In this document: piece by piece, positions 34,878 through 42,112 of the stretch | How positions within the stretch are numbered: the stretch's first letter is position 1 | Layout of the letters: the number at the start of each line of letters is the position of its first letter | Assembly (NCBI GenBank): GCA_900540275.1 | Contig: UQFO01000002.1 | Coordinates: 1 to 64,000 of the forward strand | DNA from: an uncultured Oscillospiraceae bacterium | GTDB taxonomy: Bacteria > Bacillota > Clostridia > Oscillospirales > Acutalibacteraceae | DNA length: 64,000 nt | Reading direction: 5' to 3' | Notes under the pieces: generated by a model | Database searches by the model: none | What the model saw: the letters and a program-made list of their open reading frames with translations, nothing else | What the model was told of the DNA's origin: nothing | Position numbers and translations under genes: made by a program

Positions 34878-35209
34878 CACAGACAGCTTTGCAGTCCCTG
34901 GTTACAATACTGGTTATCGCGGGCGTCACGTTTCTTATCCGCGCGTTTCCTTTCCTTGTTTTCCGCTCGCATAAACCAATTCCAAAATTCGTATCCTATC
35001 TCGGCCGCGTCCTCCCGTTTGCCGTTATCGGTATGCTGGTCGTTTACTGCCTGCGCGGAACGGCTGTTTTTGCTTATCCGTATGGGATTCCCGAAGCCAT
35101 TTCGATTGTGGCCATCGTACTTGTACATAAATGGAAGCATAACATGCTTTTGAGCATCGGCGGCGGTACGGTGCTTTATATGCTGCTGGTCCAGCTTGTT
35201 TTTACATAG
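34874..35209 (+). CDS. azlD: Branched-chain amino acid exporter subunit AzlD
   Basis: A 111-residue membrane protein with three to four helices; TFLIRAFPFLVFRS and FVSYLGRVLPFAVIGMLVVYCL are typical of AzlD/YgaH. It forms a complex with AzlC. It overlaps azlC by four bases and is followed by a strong terminator. Confidence 0.93.
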   Translation: MTQTALQSLVTILVIAGVTFLIRAFPFLVFRSHKPIPKFVSYLGRVLPFAVIGMLVVYCLRGTAVFAYPYGIPEAISIVAIVLVHKWKHNMLLSIGGGTVLYMLLVQLVFT

Positions 35210-35214
35210 CGCAC

Positions 35215-35254
35215 AAAGGGGAGCGGAGCCCTTGCAGGGGGCTCGCTCCCCTTT
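35215..35254 (+). terminator. Strong terminator after azlD
   Basis: AAAGGGGAGCGGAGCCC and GGGGGCTCGCTCCCCTTT form a long GC-rich stem with a TTGCA loop (35215-35254). The TTT at the end is short, but the stem alone is strong. Confidence 0.8.
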
Positions 35255-35578
35255 ATAATGGAACCGGTACCCGCACGCGAGAAAGTGACGGGATTTTATA
35301 GAGGCGGATAGGAATTGACTGGAGCTGGTCAGAAAACAGCTGCCCCGGGCTGCTGCCGTCCGGTATAAACGCAGATTACCTTGATAAAACCGCTCTCTTT
35401 TCATGTTTTTTTTTTAAAAAACAGCAGAAAATTTTTTTGCAGGCGTTTAATTTAAGCGCCTGTGTTTTTATTGGCTGTTTTTTGGGCAGGCTTTTGGTAA
35501 GAAAAGGTACTAAAACCCCACTTGAGCGCCATAGATTTAATCAATATGTAAATAAATTATGAAGAAGGAAAATTTTAC
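35255..35578. other. Gene-free spacer before groESL
   Basis: No supportable ORF. It contains runs of T and A at 35406-35421 and a CAGGCG/CGCCTG hairpin (35440-35462) followed by a T-rich stretch, possibly a second terminator. Nothing else recognised. Confidence 0.5.
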
Positions 35579-35638
35579 TTGATTTTTTATGGCAAAGGGG
35601 TTAATATAGTTTTAGCACTCAGGAAGCCAGAGTGCTAA
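35579..35638 (+). promoter_or_regulatory. groESL promoter with CIRCE operator
   Basis: A perfect CIRCE element, TTAGCACTC-N9-GAGTGCTAA, occupies 35612-35638. TATAGT at 35605-35610 is the probable -10, directly before the operator, with TTGATT at 35579-35584 as a far -35 (20 bp). HrcA repression of groESL is expected; hrcA is not in the window. Confidence 0.93.
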
Positions 35639-35674
35639 AACAACTTAAATTATTGCTTTAAGGAGGCAATTTAT

Positions 35675-35959
35675 ATGACAATCAAACCGCTTCTTGACAG
35701 AGTCGTTTTAAAAATGGAGGAGGCCGAAGAGACCACGAAGAGTGGTATCGTCCTGGCGGGCAGCGCGCAGGAAAAGCCCCAGTTTGCGACAATCGTCGCG
35801 GCGGGCCCCGGCGGGCTGGTAGACGGCAAGGAGGTCACCATGTACGTGAAGGTCGGCGACAAGGTTATCACGAGCAAATACTCGGGCACCGAGGTCAAGC
35901 TTGACGGCGAGGAGTACACCATTGTCCGCCAGTCTGATATCCTGGCGATTGTTGAATAA
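35675..35959 (+). CDS. groES: Co-chaperonin GroES
   Basis: A 94-residue heptameric lid of the GroEL folding chamber. IKPLLDRVVLKMEEAEETTKSGIVL is the canonical start with the mobile loop, and the end reads YTIVRQSDILAIVE. AGGAGG at 35661-35666 gives an ideal ribosome binding site. CIRCE-regulated and followed by groEL. Confidence 0.98.
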   Translation: MTIKPLLDRVVLKMEEAEETTKSGIVLAGSAQEKPQFATIVAAGPGGLVDGKEVTMYVKVGDKVITSKYSGTEVKLDGEEYTIVRQSDILAIVE

Positions 35960-35995
35960 TCTAAAATACTAACTTGTGATACGGAGGAATGAGTC

Positions 35996-37621
35996 ATGGC
36001 AAAACAGATTGCATACGGCGAGGAAGCCAGGAAGTCACTTATGAAGGGTATCGACCAGCTTGCCGATACTGTTAAAATCACACTCGGCCCGAAGGGCAGG
36101 AACGTTGTGCTCGATAAAAAATTCGGCGCGCCGCTCATTACAAACGACGGTGTTACGATTGCAAAGGAAATTGAGCTTGACGACCCGTTTGAGAACATGG
36201 GCGCACAGCTTGTCAAAGAGGTTTCCATCAAGACAAACGACGTAGCTGGCGACGGCACCACCACGGCGACGCTGCTTGCGCAGGCGCTCATCCGTGAGGG
36301 CATGAAGAACGTAACGGCCGGCGCAAACCCGATGATGCTTAAAAACGGCATCCAGTCGGCGGTTGATACGGCGGTCGCGGCCATTACGGGCAATTCCCAC
36401 GAGGTCAACGGCTCCAAGGATATCGCCAGGGTTGCAACCGTTTCGTCCGGAGACGAATTCATCGGCAGCCTTATTTCCGAGGCGATGGATAAGGTGAGCA
36501 GCGACGGCGTCATCACGGTTGAGGAGTCCAAGACCGCGGAGACGTATTCCGAGGTTGTAGAAGGCATGATGTTCGACAGGGGCTACATTGCTCCTTATAT
36601 GGTAACCGATACCGACAAGATGGTTGCTGACCTCGACGACCCGTACATCCTCATTACAGATAAGAAAATCAGCAACATCCAGGAAATCCTGCCGGTTCTC
36701 GAGCAGATTGTCCAGAGCGGCAAAAAGCTTCTTATCATTGCGGAGGACGTTGAGGGCGAGGCGCTCACGACGCTCGTGCTCAATAAGCTCAGGGGTACGT
36801 TCACCTGCGTTGCGGTCAAGGCTCCGGGCTTTGGCGACAGAAGGAAGGAAATGCTCCAGGATATCGCCATCCTCACAGGAGGCCAGGTAATTTCCGCGGA
36901 CCTCGGCCTTGAGCTGAAGGACACGACCATCGACCAGCTTGGCCACGCAAGGCAGGTCAAGGTCGATAAGGAAAACACCATTATCGTTGACGGCGCGGGC
37001 GACAGCAGCGAAATCAAATCGAGAGTCAACCAAATCCGCGTGCAGATAGAGAACACAACCTCTGAGTTCGATAAGGAAAAGCTCCAGGAGCGCCTTGCAA
37101 AGCTTGCGGGCGGCGTAGCCGTCATCAAGGTCGGCGCGGCGACTGAAATCGAAATGAAGGAAAAGAAGCTTCGCATCGAAGACGCGCTCGCCGCAACGAA
37201 GGCAGCCGTTGAGGAAGGTATCGTCGCGGGCGGCGGCGTTGCGCTGATGAACGCAATCCCGGCCGTTGCGAAAGAGGTAGAGAAGGCGGCAGGCGACGAA
37301 AAGACCGGTATGGCTATCGTCCTCAAGGCACTCGAAGAGCCGCTGCGCCAGATTGTAGTGAACGCAGGGCTTGAGGGCTCCGTCGTTGTCGAGAAGGTAA
37401 AAGAGGCAAACAAGGTCGGCTACGGCTTCAACGCGCTGACCCAGGAATATACCGATATGGTTCCGGCTGGAATCGTCGACCCGACAAAGGTAACGCGCAG
37501 TGCCCTGCAGAACGCGGCCTCCGTCGCTGCGATGGTCCTGACGACCGAGTCCCTCGTAACCGACATCAAGGAACCGGCGGCTCCCGCCCCGGCTCCGGCA
37601 CCCGACATGGGCATGTATTAA
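35996..37621 (+). CDS. groEL: Chaperonin GroEL
   Basis: A 541-residue type I chaperonin subunit. All family motifs are present: MAKQIAYGEEARKSLMKGID, TLGPKGRNVVLDKKFG, the ATPase DGTTTATLLAQAL and GGGVALM. The C-terminal tail ends in APAPDMGMY, an Ala/Pro version of the usual Gly-Met tail. Length and spacing behind groES are standard. Confidence 0.98.
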   Translation: MAKQIAYGEEARKSLMKGIDQLADTVKITLGPKGRNVVLDKKFGAPLITNDGVTIAKEIELDDPFENMGAQLVKEVSIKTNDVAGDGTTTATLLAQALIREGMKNVTAGANPMMLKNGIQSAVDTAVAAITGNSHEVNGSKDIARVATVSSGDEFIGSLISEAMDKVSSDGVITVEESKTAETYSEVVEGMMFDRGYIAPYMVTDTDKMVADLDDPYILITDKKISNIQEILPVLEQIVQSGKKLLIIAEDVEGEALTTLVLNKLRGTFTCVAVKAPGFGDRRKEMLQDIAILTGGQVISADLGLELKDTTIDQLGHARQVKVDKENTIIVDGAGDSSEIKSRVNQIRVQIENTTSEFDKEKLQERLAKLAGGVAVIKVGAATEIEMKEKKLRIEDALAATKAAVEEGIVAGGGVALMNAIPAVAKEVEKAAGDEKTGMAIVLKALEEPLRQIVVNAGLEGSVVVEKVKEANKVGYGFNALTQEYTDMVPAGIVDPTKVTRSALQNAASVAAMVLTTESLVTDIKEPAAPAPAPAPDMGMY

Positions 37622-37641
37622 TCAGATACAATTTAAAAGCT

Positions 37642-37681
37642 ACGGACGGCATTGCTGCAAACGCATTGCCGTCCGTTTTTT
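37642..37681 (+). terminator. groESL terminator
   Basis: ACGGACGGCA (37642-37651) pairs with TGCCGTCCGT (37667-37676), followed by TTTTT. Confidence 0.92.
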
Positions 37682-37693
37682 ATATGTGTTGAG

Positions 37694-38575
37694 CTAGCTT
37701 TGGAGGCTCGGCTTTCCCGCATCCGGGTACTGTTCCAGCAGCTTTTCGTTTGCAAGCTCCAGTTGGCGATGGTATTCGCAGTAGGGCTTGCTTAACCGTT
37801 TCATTGCTGGAACGAATACATCGTAGTACCCGCTCGTGCTGTTGAACCGCCTCATAAATTCCATCAGCCTGCCGGCGGGGGAGTTCCTATACTCGTCCGA
37901 CTGTTTATAGGTTAAATACCGCCGGAGTATTTCCCGGTTGTCAGTCAGGAATTTTTCCGGATTTTCAATGGAGCTTTTGGTGTTATCAAGCATCCTTTTC
38001 ATTTCACCTGTGCCGATATGCTTTGTACCTTCCGCCAGGTAATCCTCCAAATCCTTTGGTATATCAATCGGCGGCACGCCGTCTAAAAATGAAAGAATCG
38101 TATCATACGCCGCCTGCTGTTCTTCCGTTTGCACCGGTTCGTTCAAAAACCTTGCAAAATGCATACAGATAAAACGCCCGTAATAGCCTGGGAACGCGTC
38201 CAGCAGCTTTTCGGCTATTGTTTTGCTTTTTTCAAGCGACTGCAATACCGCGCCTATTTCGGAATAGGGTTTCCCCGCGCATAGGTGCTCAAGGGCCGCA
38301 CTTTTCATCGTGCCGTACTGCAAATCCAGTTCTTTTCTGACTAAAACGTTTTGCAGGGCCGAACAGGTTTTGTCATCCAGTATGGCTTTAATGTCCGCTA
38401 TGCCGACGTCGAGCTTTCTTAATACGCCAACCTTACGCAGGACGGCGGCGTCCTCCTCGCTGTACTGCCTGTAGCCGTTTTCCGCTGCCGCCGGGGAAAC
38501 CAATCCGCACAGCGTGTAGTATTCGATTGCCTTTTTTGTCAGTCCGGTGAGCCTGCTCACTTCATGAATCAACAT
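37694..38575 (-). CDS. MerR-family transcriptional regulator
   Basis: A 293-residue regulator. The N-terminal winged helix is LIHEVSRLTGLTKKAIEYYT with GYRQYSEEDAAVLRKVGVLRKL (residues about 2-55). The rest is a long effector-like domain with no recognised family. The ATG at 38575 has AAGGAGG 8 bases upstream; the GTG at 38584 is too close to it. Its promoter has a 19-bp spacer like other MerR-controlled promoters. The neighbour on the other side is a decayed ORF, so its target may be itself or lost. Confidence 0.87.
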   Translation of the reverse strand: MLIHEVSRLTGLTKKAIEYYTLCGLVSPAAAENGYRQYSEEDAAVLRKVGVLRKLDVGIADIKAILDDKTCSALQNVLVRKELDLQYGTMKSAALEHLCAGKPYSEIGAVLQSLEKSKTIAEKLLDAFPGYYGRFICMHFARFLNEPVQTEEQQAAYDTILSFLDGVPPIDIPKDLEDYLAEGTKHIGTGEMKRMLDNTKSSIENPEKFLTDNREILRRYLTYKQSDEYRNSPAGRLMEFMRRFNSTSGYYDVFVPAMKRLSKPYCEYHRQLELANEKLLEQYPDAGKPSLQS

Positions 38576-38593
38576 GTTTTTCACCTCCTTCTC

Positions 38594-38624
38594 ATCATAA
38601 ACCGCCCCCTTGGGTATGAGTCAA
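38594..38624 (-). promoter_or_regulatory. MerR-type promoter with 19-bp spacer
   Basis: On the minus strand TTGACT (38624-38619) and TATGAT (38599-38594) are separated by 19 bp. The spacer contains ACCCAAGGGGG, a short dyad of the kind bound by MerR proteins. The long spacer is typical of promoters these activators realign. Confidence 0.65.
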
Positions 38625-38718
38625 GCGGTTTTCAATATTATGTGATAACTCATCACTTGCATTTCCGTATTTCTATGCTATGATGAAAATAGATTTTTCC
38701 TAAACAGGGGCGTTTTTC

Positions 38719-38954
38719 ATGATAAACACAGCCAGGCTGTTAGCGCAGCGCCAGTTCCAAACACAGGTAAAGAAAATAACGCCGCTCGGCGGCGGGGTTT
38801 CCTTACCTCGTTTGAAAAAGAGCCATATAACGCCGTAATCAAGCTGTATTTGTTGCGGGACAGGCCGTTCTGCTTTGGGATAGGATGCGGGAATTTGGAA
38901 TTGAATAAACCGGGATTTAACAAAAAAGGAGAAGAAAAATGCGAAAATCAATGA
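38719..38954 (+). pseudogene. Frameshifted gene remnant next to merR
   Basis: Starts MINTARLLAQRQFQTQVKK and reads to the run GGCGGGGTTT near 38796, then the frame moves by one base and continues TSFEKEPYNAVIKLYLLRDR to a stop at 38954. Both halves look coding and join without a gap, while each alone is truncated. I do not recognise the family with confidence; LGGG followed by VIKLYL resembles the nucleotide-binding start of phosphotransferase-type kinases. It is divergent from merR and could have been its regulated partner. Confidence 0.45.
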
Positions 38955-39331
38955 GAATATTGTTATCAGCCATTTGCTTTCTGCTGCTTGTTTTCTGCGT
39001 TTCCTCATGTGCGGACTACACGGATTACCCAGGCGATGGGGAATACCTGTGCGAATATCCATATTTTTCATACCATATCGACAGGCTTAACGGCAGTTCT
39101 GCTGAAATCGATTATAATGGAAAAAGGATAAAAGCCGATGTCGGTATGATAGGAAGTTCTTTTGATGTAAGTGACAAAGCAGACGTAAAAAAGGATGAAG
39201 AAGGGGAGCCTTATCTGGACGCGGAGGATATCATCAGGGGCGTCTGGAGTACAGACAAAAAGGGGAATATTATTTTGGAAATTGACAACGGCAGCAGAAT
39301 CGTTCTGAATAAAAAGGCTGCTGCCGAATAA
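38939..39331 (+). CDS. Small predicted lipoprotein
   Basis: A 130-residue protein with a type II signal peptide: MRKSMRILLSAICFLLLVF then lipobox VSSC with Cys24 as lipidation site. The mature part has no recognised domain but contains alternating charged beta-type sequence (FSYHIDRLN, IDYNGKRIKAD, NIILEIDNGSRIVL). It probably sits on the outer face of the membrane. AAAGGAGAAG provides the ribosome binding site. It overlaps the end of the remnant upstream. Confidence 0.78.
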   Translation: MRKSMRILLSAICFLLLVFCVSSCADYTDYPGDGEYLCEYPYFSYHIDRLNGSSAEIDYNGKRIKADVGMIGSSFDVSDKADVKKDEEGEPYLDAEDIIRGVWSTDKKGNIILEIDNGSRIVLNKKAAAE

Positions 39332-39400
39332 GTACGGACAAACGCCGCGGGAAATCCCTGGGCAGCGAAAACATGTTATACTTTCAGCTAAGAGGCTTAA

Positions 39401-39429
39401 AAGGGCAGGGGTGATATTCCCCTGCCCTT
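39401..39429. terminator. Convergent terminator between lipoprotein and gpsA
   Basis: AAGGGCAGGGG-TGATATT-CCCCTGCCCTT is an 11-bp perfect stem between the convergent genes. T-runs are short on both sides, but the position fits a bidirectional terminator. Confidence 0.7.
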
Positions 39430-39460
39430 GCTTCATTATTTATCTGCCGTAATTGTAAGG

Positions 39461-40432
39461 CTACTTACGGAACTCCTTTTTAATGCTGCGCAAAAACAGG
39501 CTGGAAAGGGAGGCCTGCGGGTCCTTATGATGGCTCAAAACCCCGTCGACCGCCTTGACGATTGGCAGGTCCACGCTATACTGCTCTCCCAGGAGAATCA
39601 TCGCGCGTGTCGTGGAGACGCCCTCCGCGAGCTTACCAAAACGTTCGCCCTTTACATACATTTCACCGTAACGCCTGTTATGGCTGAATTCCGAGAAGAG
39701 CGTCGCCTCGTAATCGCCTAAATGGCAAAGCCCGTAAGCTGACATCGGGTTTCCGCCCATCGCCTGAATCAGGCGCGATATTTCGTGCGTGCCGCGCGCC
39801 ATCAGCGCGCCCTTTAATGACGAGCAGTTAAGCCCGTCAAGCATTCCCGCCGCAATTCCTACGACGTTTTTAGACGCCGCGCCGATTTCAGTCCCTATCA
39901 GGTCGGTTCCCAAATAGAAACGGATTAGCTCGCTTGAAAAGCTGTCGACAAGATATTTCTTGACCGCCTCGTTGTTGGAGTCAATAACCATGCAGTTCGG
40001 AATTCCCTTGACAAAATCCTGCGGATGGCCGGGGCCGACCCATACGGCGACCGGCGTTTCCTTTTCGTCTACAAAACCTCCAACAATCTGGGAAAGGCGC
40101 AGGCCCGTCGTTTCCTCAATGCCCTTCATACACAGAACAATCGGCTTGCCCTTGAGGTTATACTGCGACAGCCGCTCCATAAACGAACGCAGATGCTGGG
40201 AGCTGATAGAGATAATAATAATATCTGCGTGCTCTACGGCGCGTTTCAAATCATCCGTAAAAATAACGCCTGATTCTTCAAACGACAGGTACTCGTTTTT
40301 CCTCTGGGAAGCCAGCTGCAAGTATTCCGGCGCGTCCGGCAATCCCCAGGAATACACGTCGTTCCCGATTTTGTCCTGATACCACGCGATAAACGAGCCC
40401 CACCGGCCGCAGCCCAAAACTGATATATTCAA
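39461..40432 (-). CDS. gpsA: Glycerol-3-phosphate dehydrogenase (NAD(P)+)
   Basis: Reduces dihydroxyacetone phosphate to sn-glycerol 3-phosphate for phospholipid synthesis. The 323 residues begin ISVLGCGRWGSFIA (nucleotide-binding GCGRWG); further motifs are ISISSQHLR, CMKGIEE, VGPGHPQDF and EIGAASKNVVGIAAG with the catalytic Lys. The start is a TTG at 40432 behind AGGTGG. Adjacent plsY is absent here. Confidence 0.94.
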   Translation of the reverse strand: MNISVLGCGRWGSFIAWYQDKIGNDVYSWGLPDAPEYLQLASQRKNEYLSFEESGVIFTDDLKRAVEHADIIIISISSQHLRSFMERLSQYNLKGKPIVLCMKGIEETTGLRLSQIVGGFVDEKETPVAVWVGPGHPQDFVKGIPNCMVIDSNNEAVKKYLVDSFSSELIRFYLGTDLIGTEIGAASKNVVGIAAGMLDGLNCSSLKGALMARGTHEISRLIQAMGGNPMSAYGLCHLGDYEATLFSEFSHNRRYGEMYVKGERFGKLAEGVSTTRAMILLGEQYSVDLPIVKAVDGVLSHHKDPQASLSSLFLRSIKKEFRK

Positions 40433-40521
40433 AACAGCGCACCACCTGTCTTTTATTTCCGCATTATTATATCATATGAAAGCGCAAAACGCCATAGCGG
40501 GAAATAAAGTTCATAGAAAAG

Positions 40522-40932
40522 TTATGATTTCGGGACATCCGGCTGGGGCAGCCTGCTTTCCGTTGGCTGCGGGTTCCTTTTTCGGGCGAAAAGCGTTTTT
40601 ATGCCCATCAGGAGCAAAAGCGCGCCGAACATCTTGGAAAGCACCTCGTTGTCGATTCCCCGCGAAAGGTAAGAGCCCAAAAGGGAGCCTAATACGCCAA
40701 AAAGCGCAAAAGGGACGGCAATACGCCAGACAATCAGCTTTTTGCGCTGGTAGACGATTAACGCGAGCACGGCGGTGGGGAGGAAGAAGAGCAGGTTGAT
40801 GCCCTGTGCCTGCGCCTGGGGAATGCTCGTAAAAATGCTCAGGTAAATAATGAGGATGCCGCCGCCCCCAAGCCCCATCGCGCCAAGCAGGCCGGACAAA
40901 ATGCCCGCCACGGCGCTCCACAGCCCGCTCAA
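40522..40932 (-). CDS. TSUP/TauE-family permease, half-size (second gene)
   Basis: A protein of about 136 residues with four hydrophobic segments. SGLLGAMGLGGGGILIIYLS is the glycine-rich repeat motif of the TauE/SafE superfamily. Full-length members are about 250 residues with two such repeats; here each repeat is a separate gene. The start is probably the TTG at 40932, overlapping the stop of the upstream half-gene; an ATG at 40959 is an alternative. Substrate unknown (anions such as sulfite or sulfonates in known members). Confidence 0.85.
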   Translation of the reverse strand: MSGLWSAVAGILSGLLGAMGLGGGGILIIYLSIFTSIPQAQAQGINLLFFLPTAVLALIVYQRKKLIVWRIAVPFALFGVLGSLLGSYLSRGIDNEVLSKMFGALLLLMGIKTLFARKRNPQPTESRLPQPDVPKS

Positions 40933-41276
40933 CGCATCAGCAGGCGGATGCCTGCCCATATCATCAGCAATGCGAACGCCTTTTTCAGGAGCGTTTCATT
41001 GATGCGCGGCAGCAGCCACGAGCCGGCAGCCGCGCCCAGAACGCCCCACCATAGATAGGGCGTAACATCTGAAAACGCAACCGTGCCGGAATTCAGGTAG
41101 CTGAAGGCGCTAACCACACAAATCGGCAATATAATTGAAACGGAGGTCGCGTGCGCCTTTCGCTGCTCCACCCGTTTATTGAGAATCGGCACGACGACCA
41201 TACCGCCGCCCGCGCCCAAAAGGCCGTTTAAAAGTCCGGTGACGGCACCGCCGAGCATGAAAGCAAATTTTTTCAT
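40929..41276 (-). CDS. TSUP/TauE-family permease, half-size (first gene)
   Basis: A 115-residue membrane protein with three to four helices and the signature TGLLNGLLGAGGGMVVVPIL, the first TauE repeat. The end WAGIRLLMR overlaps the next gene. The sequences are intact, without stop codons or frameshift, so this is a two-gene transporter, not a broken one. The AAAAGGA ribosome binding site precedes the ATG. Confidence 0.85.
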   Translation of the reverse strand: MKKFAFMLGGAVTGLLNGLLGAGGGMVVVPILNKRVEQRKAHATSVSIILPICVVSAFSYLNSGTVAFSDVTPYLWWGVLGAAAGSWLLPRINETLLKKAFALLMIWAGIRLLMR

Positions 41277-41395
41277 TTGGCAGAATCCTTTTCCTACAAT
41301 TAAATATATACAGGGAAGGCAAACCTGGGGAAAGCCCGCTGTTTTTTCTTGATTTCTGTCTTTATTGTTTTATAAATTTGCTTTTCTATACAAAA

Positions 41396-41421
41396 GCGCC
41401 GTGCTGGTGAAAGCACGGCGC
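41396..41421 (-). terminator. Terminator of the DUF1292/RNA unit
   Basis: GCGCCGTGCT-(loop)-AGCACGGCGC is a perfect 10-bp stem (41396-41421). On the minus strand it is followed by TTTTG, so it ends transcription coming from 41950. Confidence 0.8.
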
Positions 41422-41465
41422 CCCTTGTTATTCAATTGATACCCGCCCGACCGTATTGCGTTGAT

Positions 41466-41630
41466 GATAACCTGCCTACATAAAAGCAGGTGGGTGCCCG
41501 CCGCCCGGTTTCACGCTCCCTTCGTCCGCATAAACGGGAGGTCTGCAATCCGCCGGGGGAGCAAGGGCTCCCTGAATATCAGTTGTAGGGTTATATGAAC
41601 GCAATTCACGCATCAGGCAGGCAGACGGCT
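41466..41630 (-). ncRNA. ssrS: Candidate 6S RNA
   Basis: Between the DUF1292 stop and the terminator lies a non-coding segment. Read on the minus strand it begins GCCTGCCTGATGCGTGAATT, close to the start of B. subtilis 6S-1 RNA (CCTGATGTGTTAGTTG), and ends ATGTAGGCAGG, so CCTGCC and GGCAGG can form a closing stem. The middle has ACCGGGCGGCGGGCACCCACC and paired GGGAG/CTCCC blocks compatible with a long bulged hairpin. 6S RNA binds sigma-A RNA polymerase. The assignment is from partial recall of family features and is not certain. No separate promoter is obvious. Confidence 0.45.
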
Positions 41631-41638
41631 CGCTTGCC

Positions 41639-41950
41639 TTACAGGTTTTCATCCTCCGGCGCGCTTTCGTCGTAAAGCTCTTCAAAATGGTTTTCAAAGA
41701 CCTCCGCCAGCTTGTCGAGCAGTTCCTCGTCCTCGACCTCGGTCAGAACCTCTTCGCCGTCGTCGTCGACCGCTTCAAAGATGTAATACTCGCCGTCGGA
41801 CTCTACCTGCTCCTCGGGCGAATCAAAAATGGGGTACAGCGCGTAATATACGCCGTCTTCATTTTCAATGATGTCGAGGATTTCAAAGGTATGCTCGTTG
41901 TCGTCGTCGTCAAGCAGGGTAATCAGGTCTGCTGCGTACTCGTTATCCAT
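41639..41950 (-). CDS. DUF1292 family protein
   Basis: A 103-residue very acidic protein (many Asp/Glu) of the YrzB/DUF1292 family: DLITLLDDDDNEHTFEILD, YALYPIF and VFEAVDDDGEE-like seen as IFEAVDDDGEE. Function unknown; in other Firmicutes it lies near ruvX (yrrK). Here it stands alone upstream of the candidate 6S RNA. Confidence 0.88.
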   Translation of the reverse strand: MDNEYAADLITLLDDDDNEHTFEILDIIENEDGVYYALYPIFDSPEEQVESDGEYYIFEAVDDDGEEVLTEVEDEELLDKLAEVFENHFEELYDESAPEDENL

Positions 41951-41992
41951 GGTAATCCATCCTTTCGGTTCTAGACCATTTACTATATTAAT

Positions 41993-42021
41993 ATTTTAAC
42001 CAGTCGCGCCGGTTAAGTCAA
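41993..42021 (-). promoter_or_regulatory. Promoter of DUF1292 with dyad in the spacer
   Basis: On the minus strand TTGACT (42021-42016) and TAAAAT (41998-41993) are 17 bp apart. The spacer and flanks hold the inverted repeat TTAACC-N9-GGTTAA (41996-42016), an operator-like arrangement. Confidence 0.65.
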
Positions 42022-42078
42022 GAAAAAATTTCTTTGACAAATCGATATAAAAAAATATAAAAAAGTTTAAAAAAAGTA

Positions 42079-42106
42079 TTGACAATAGAAAAAAGCGTGT
42101 TATAAT
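42079..42106 (+). promoter_or_regulatory. Near-consensus promoter of the candidate long RNA
   Basis: TTGACA at 42079-42084 and TATAAT at 42101-42106 with 16-bp spacing and an extended TGT before the -10. It points away from DUF1292 into a region without a gene. Confidence 0.85.
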
Positions 42107-42112
42107 ATAATT

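Noticed and set aside
35671..37413. Long minus-strand ORFs of 272-332 residues opposite groES and groEL
   Set aside because: They mirror the strongly biased codon usage of groEL, have no ribosome binding sites or recognisable domains, and overlap a certain gene.
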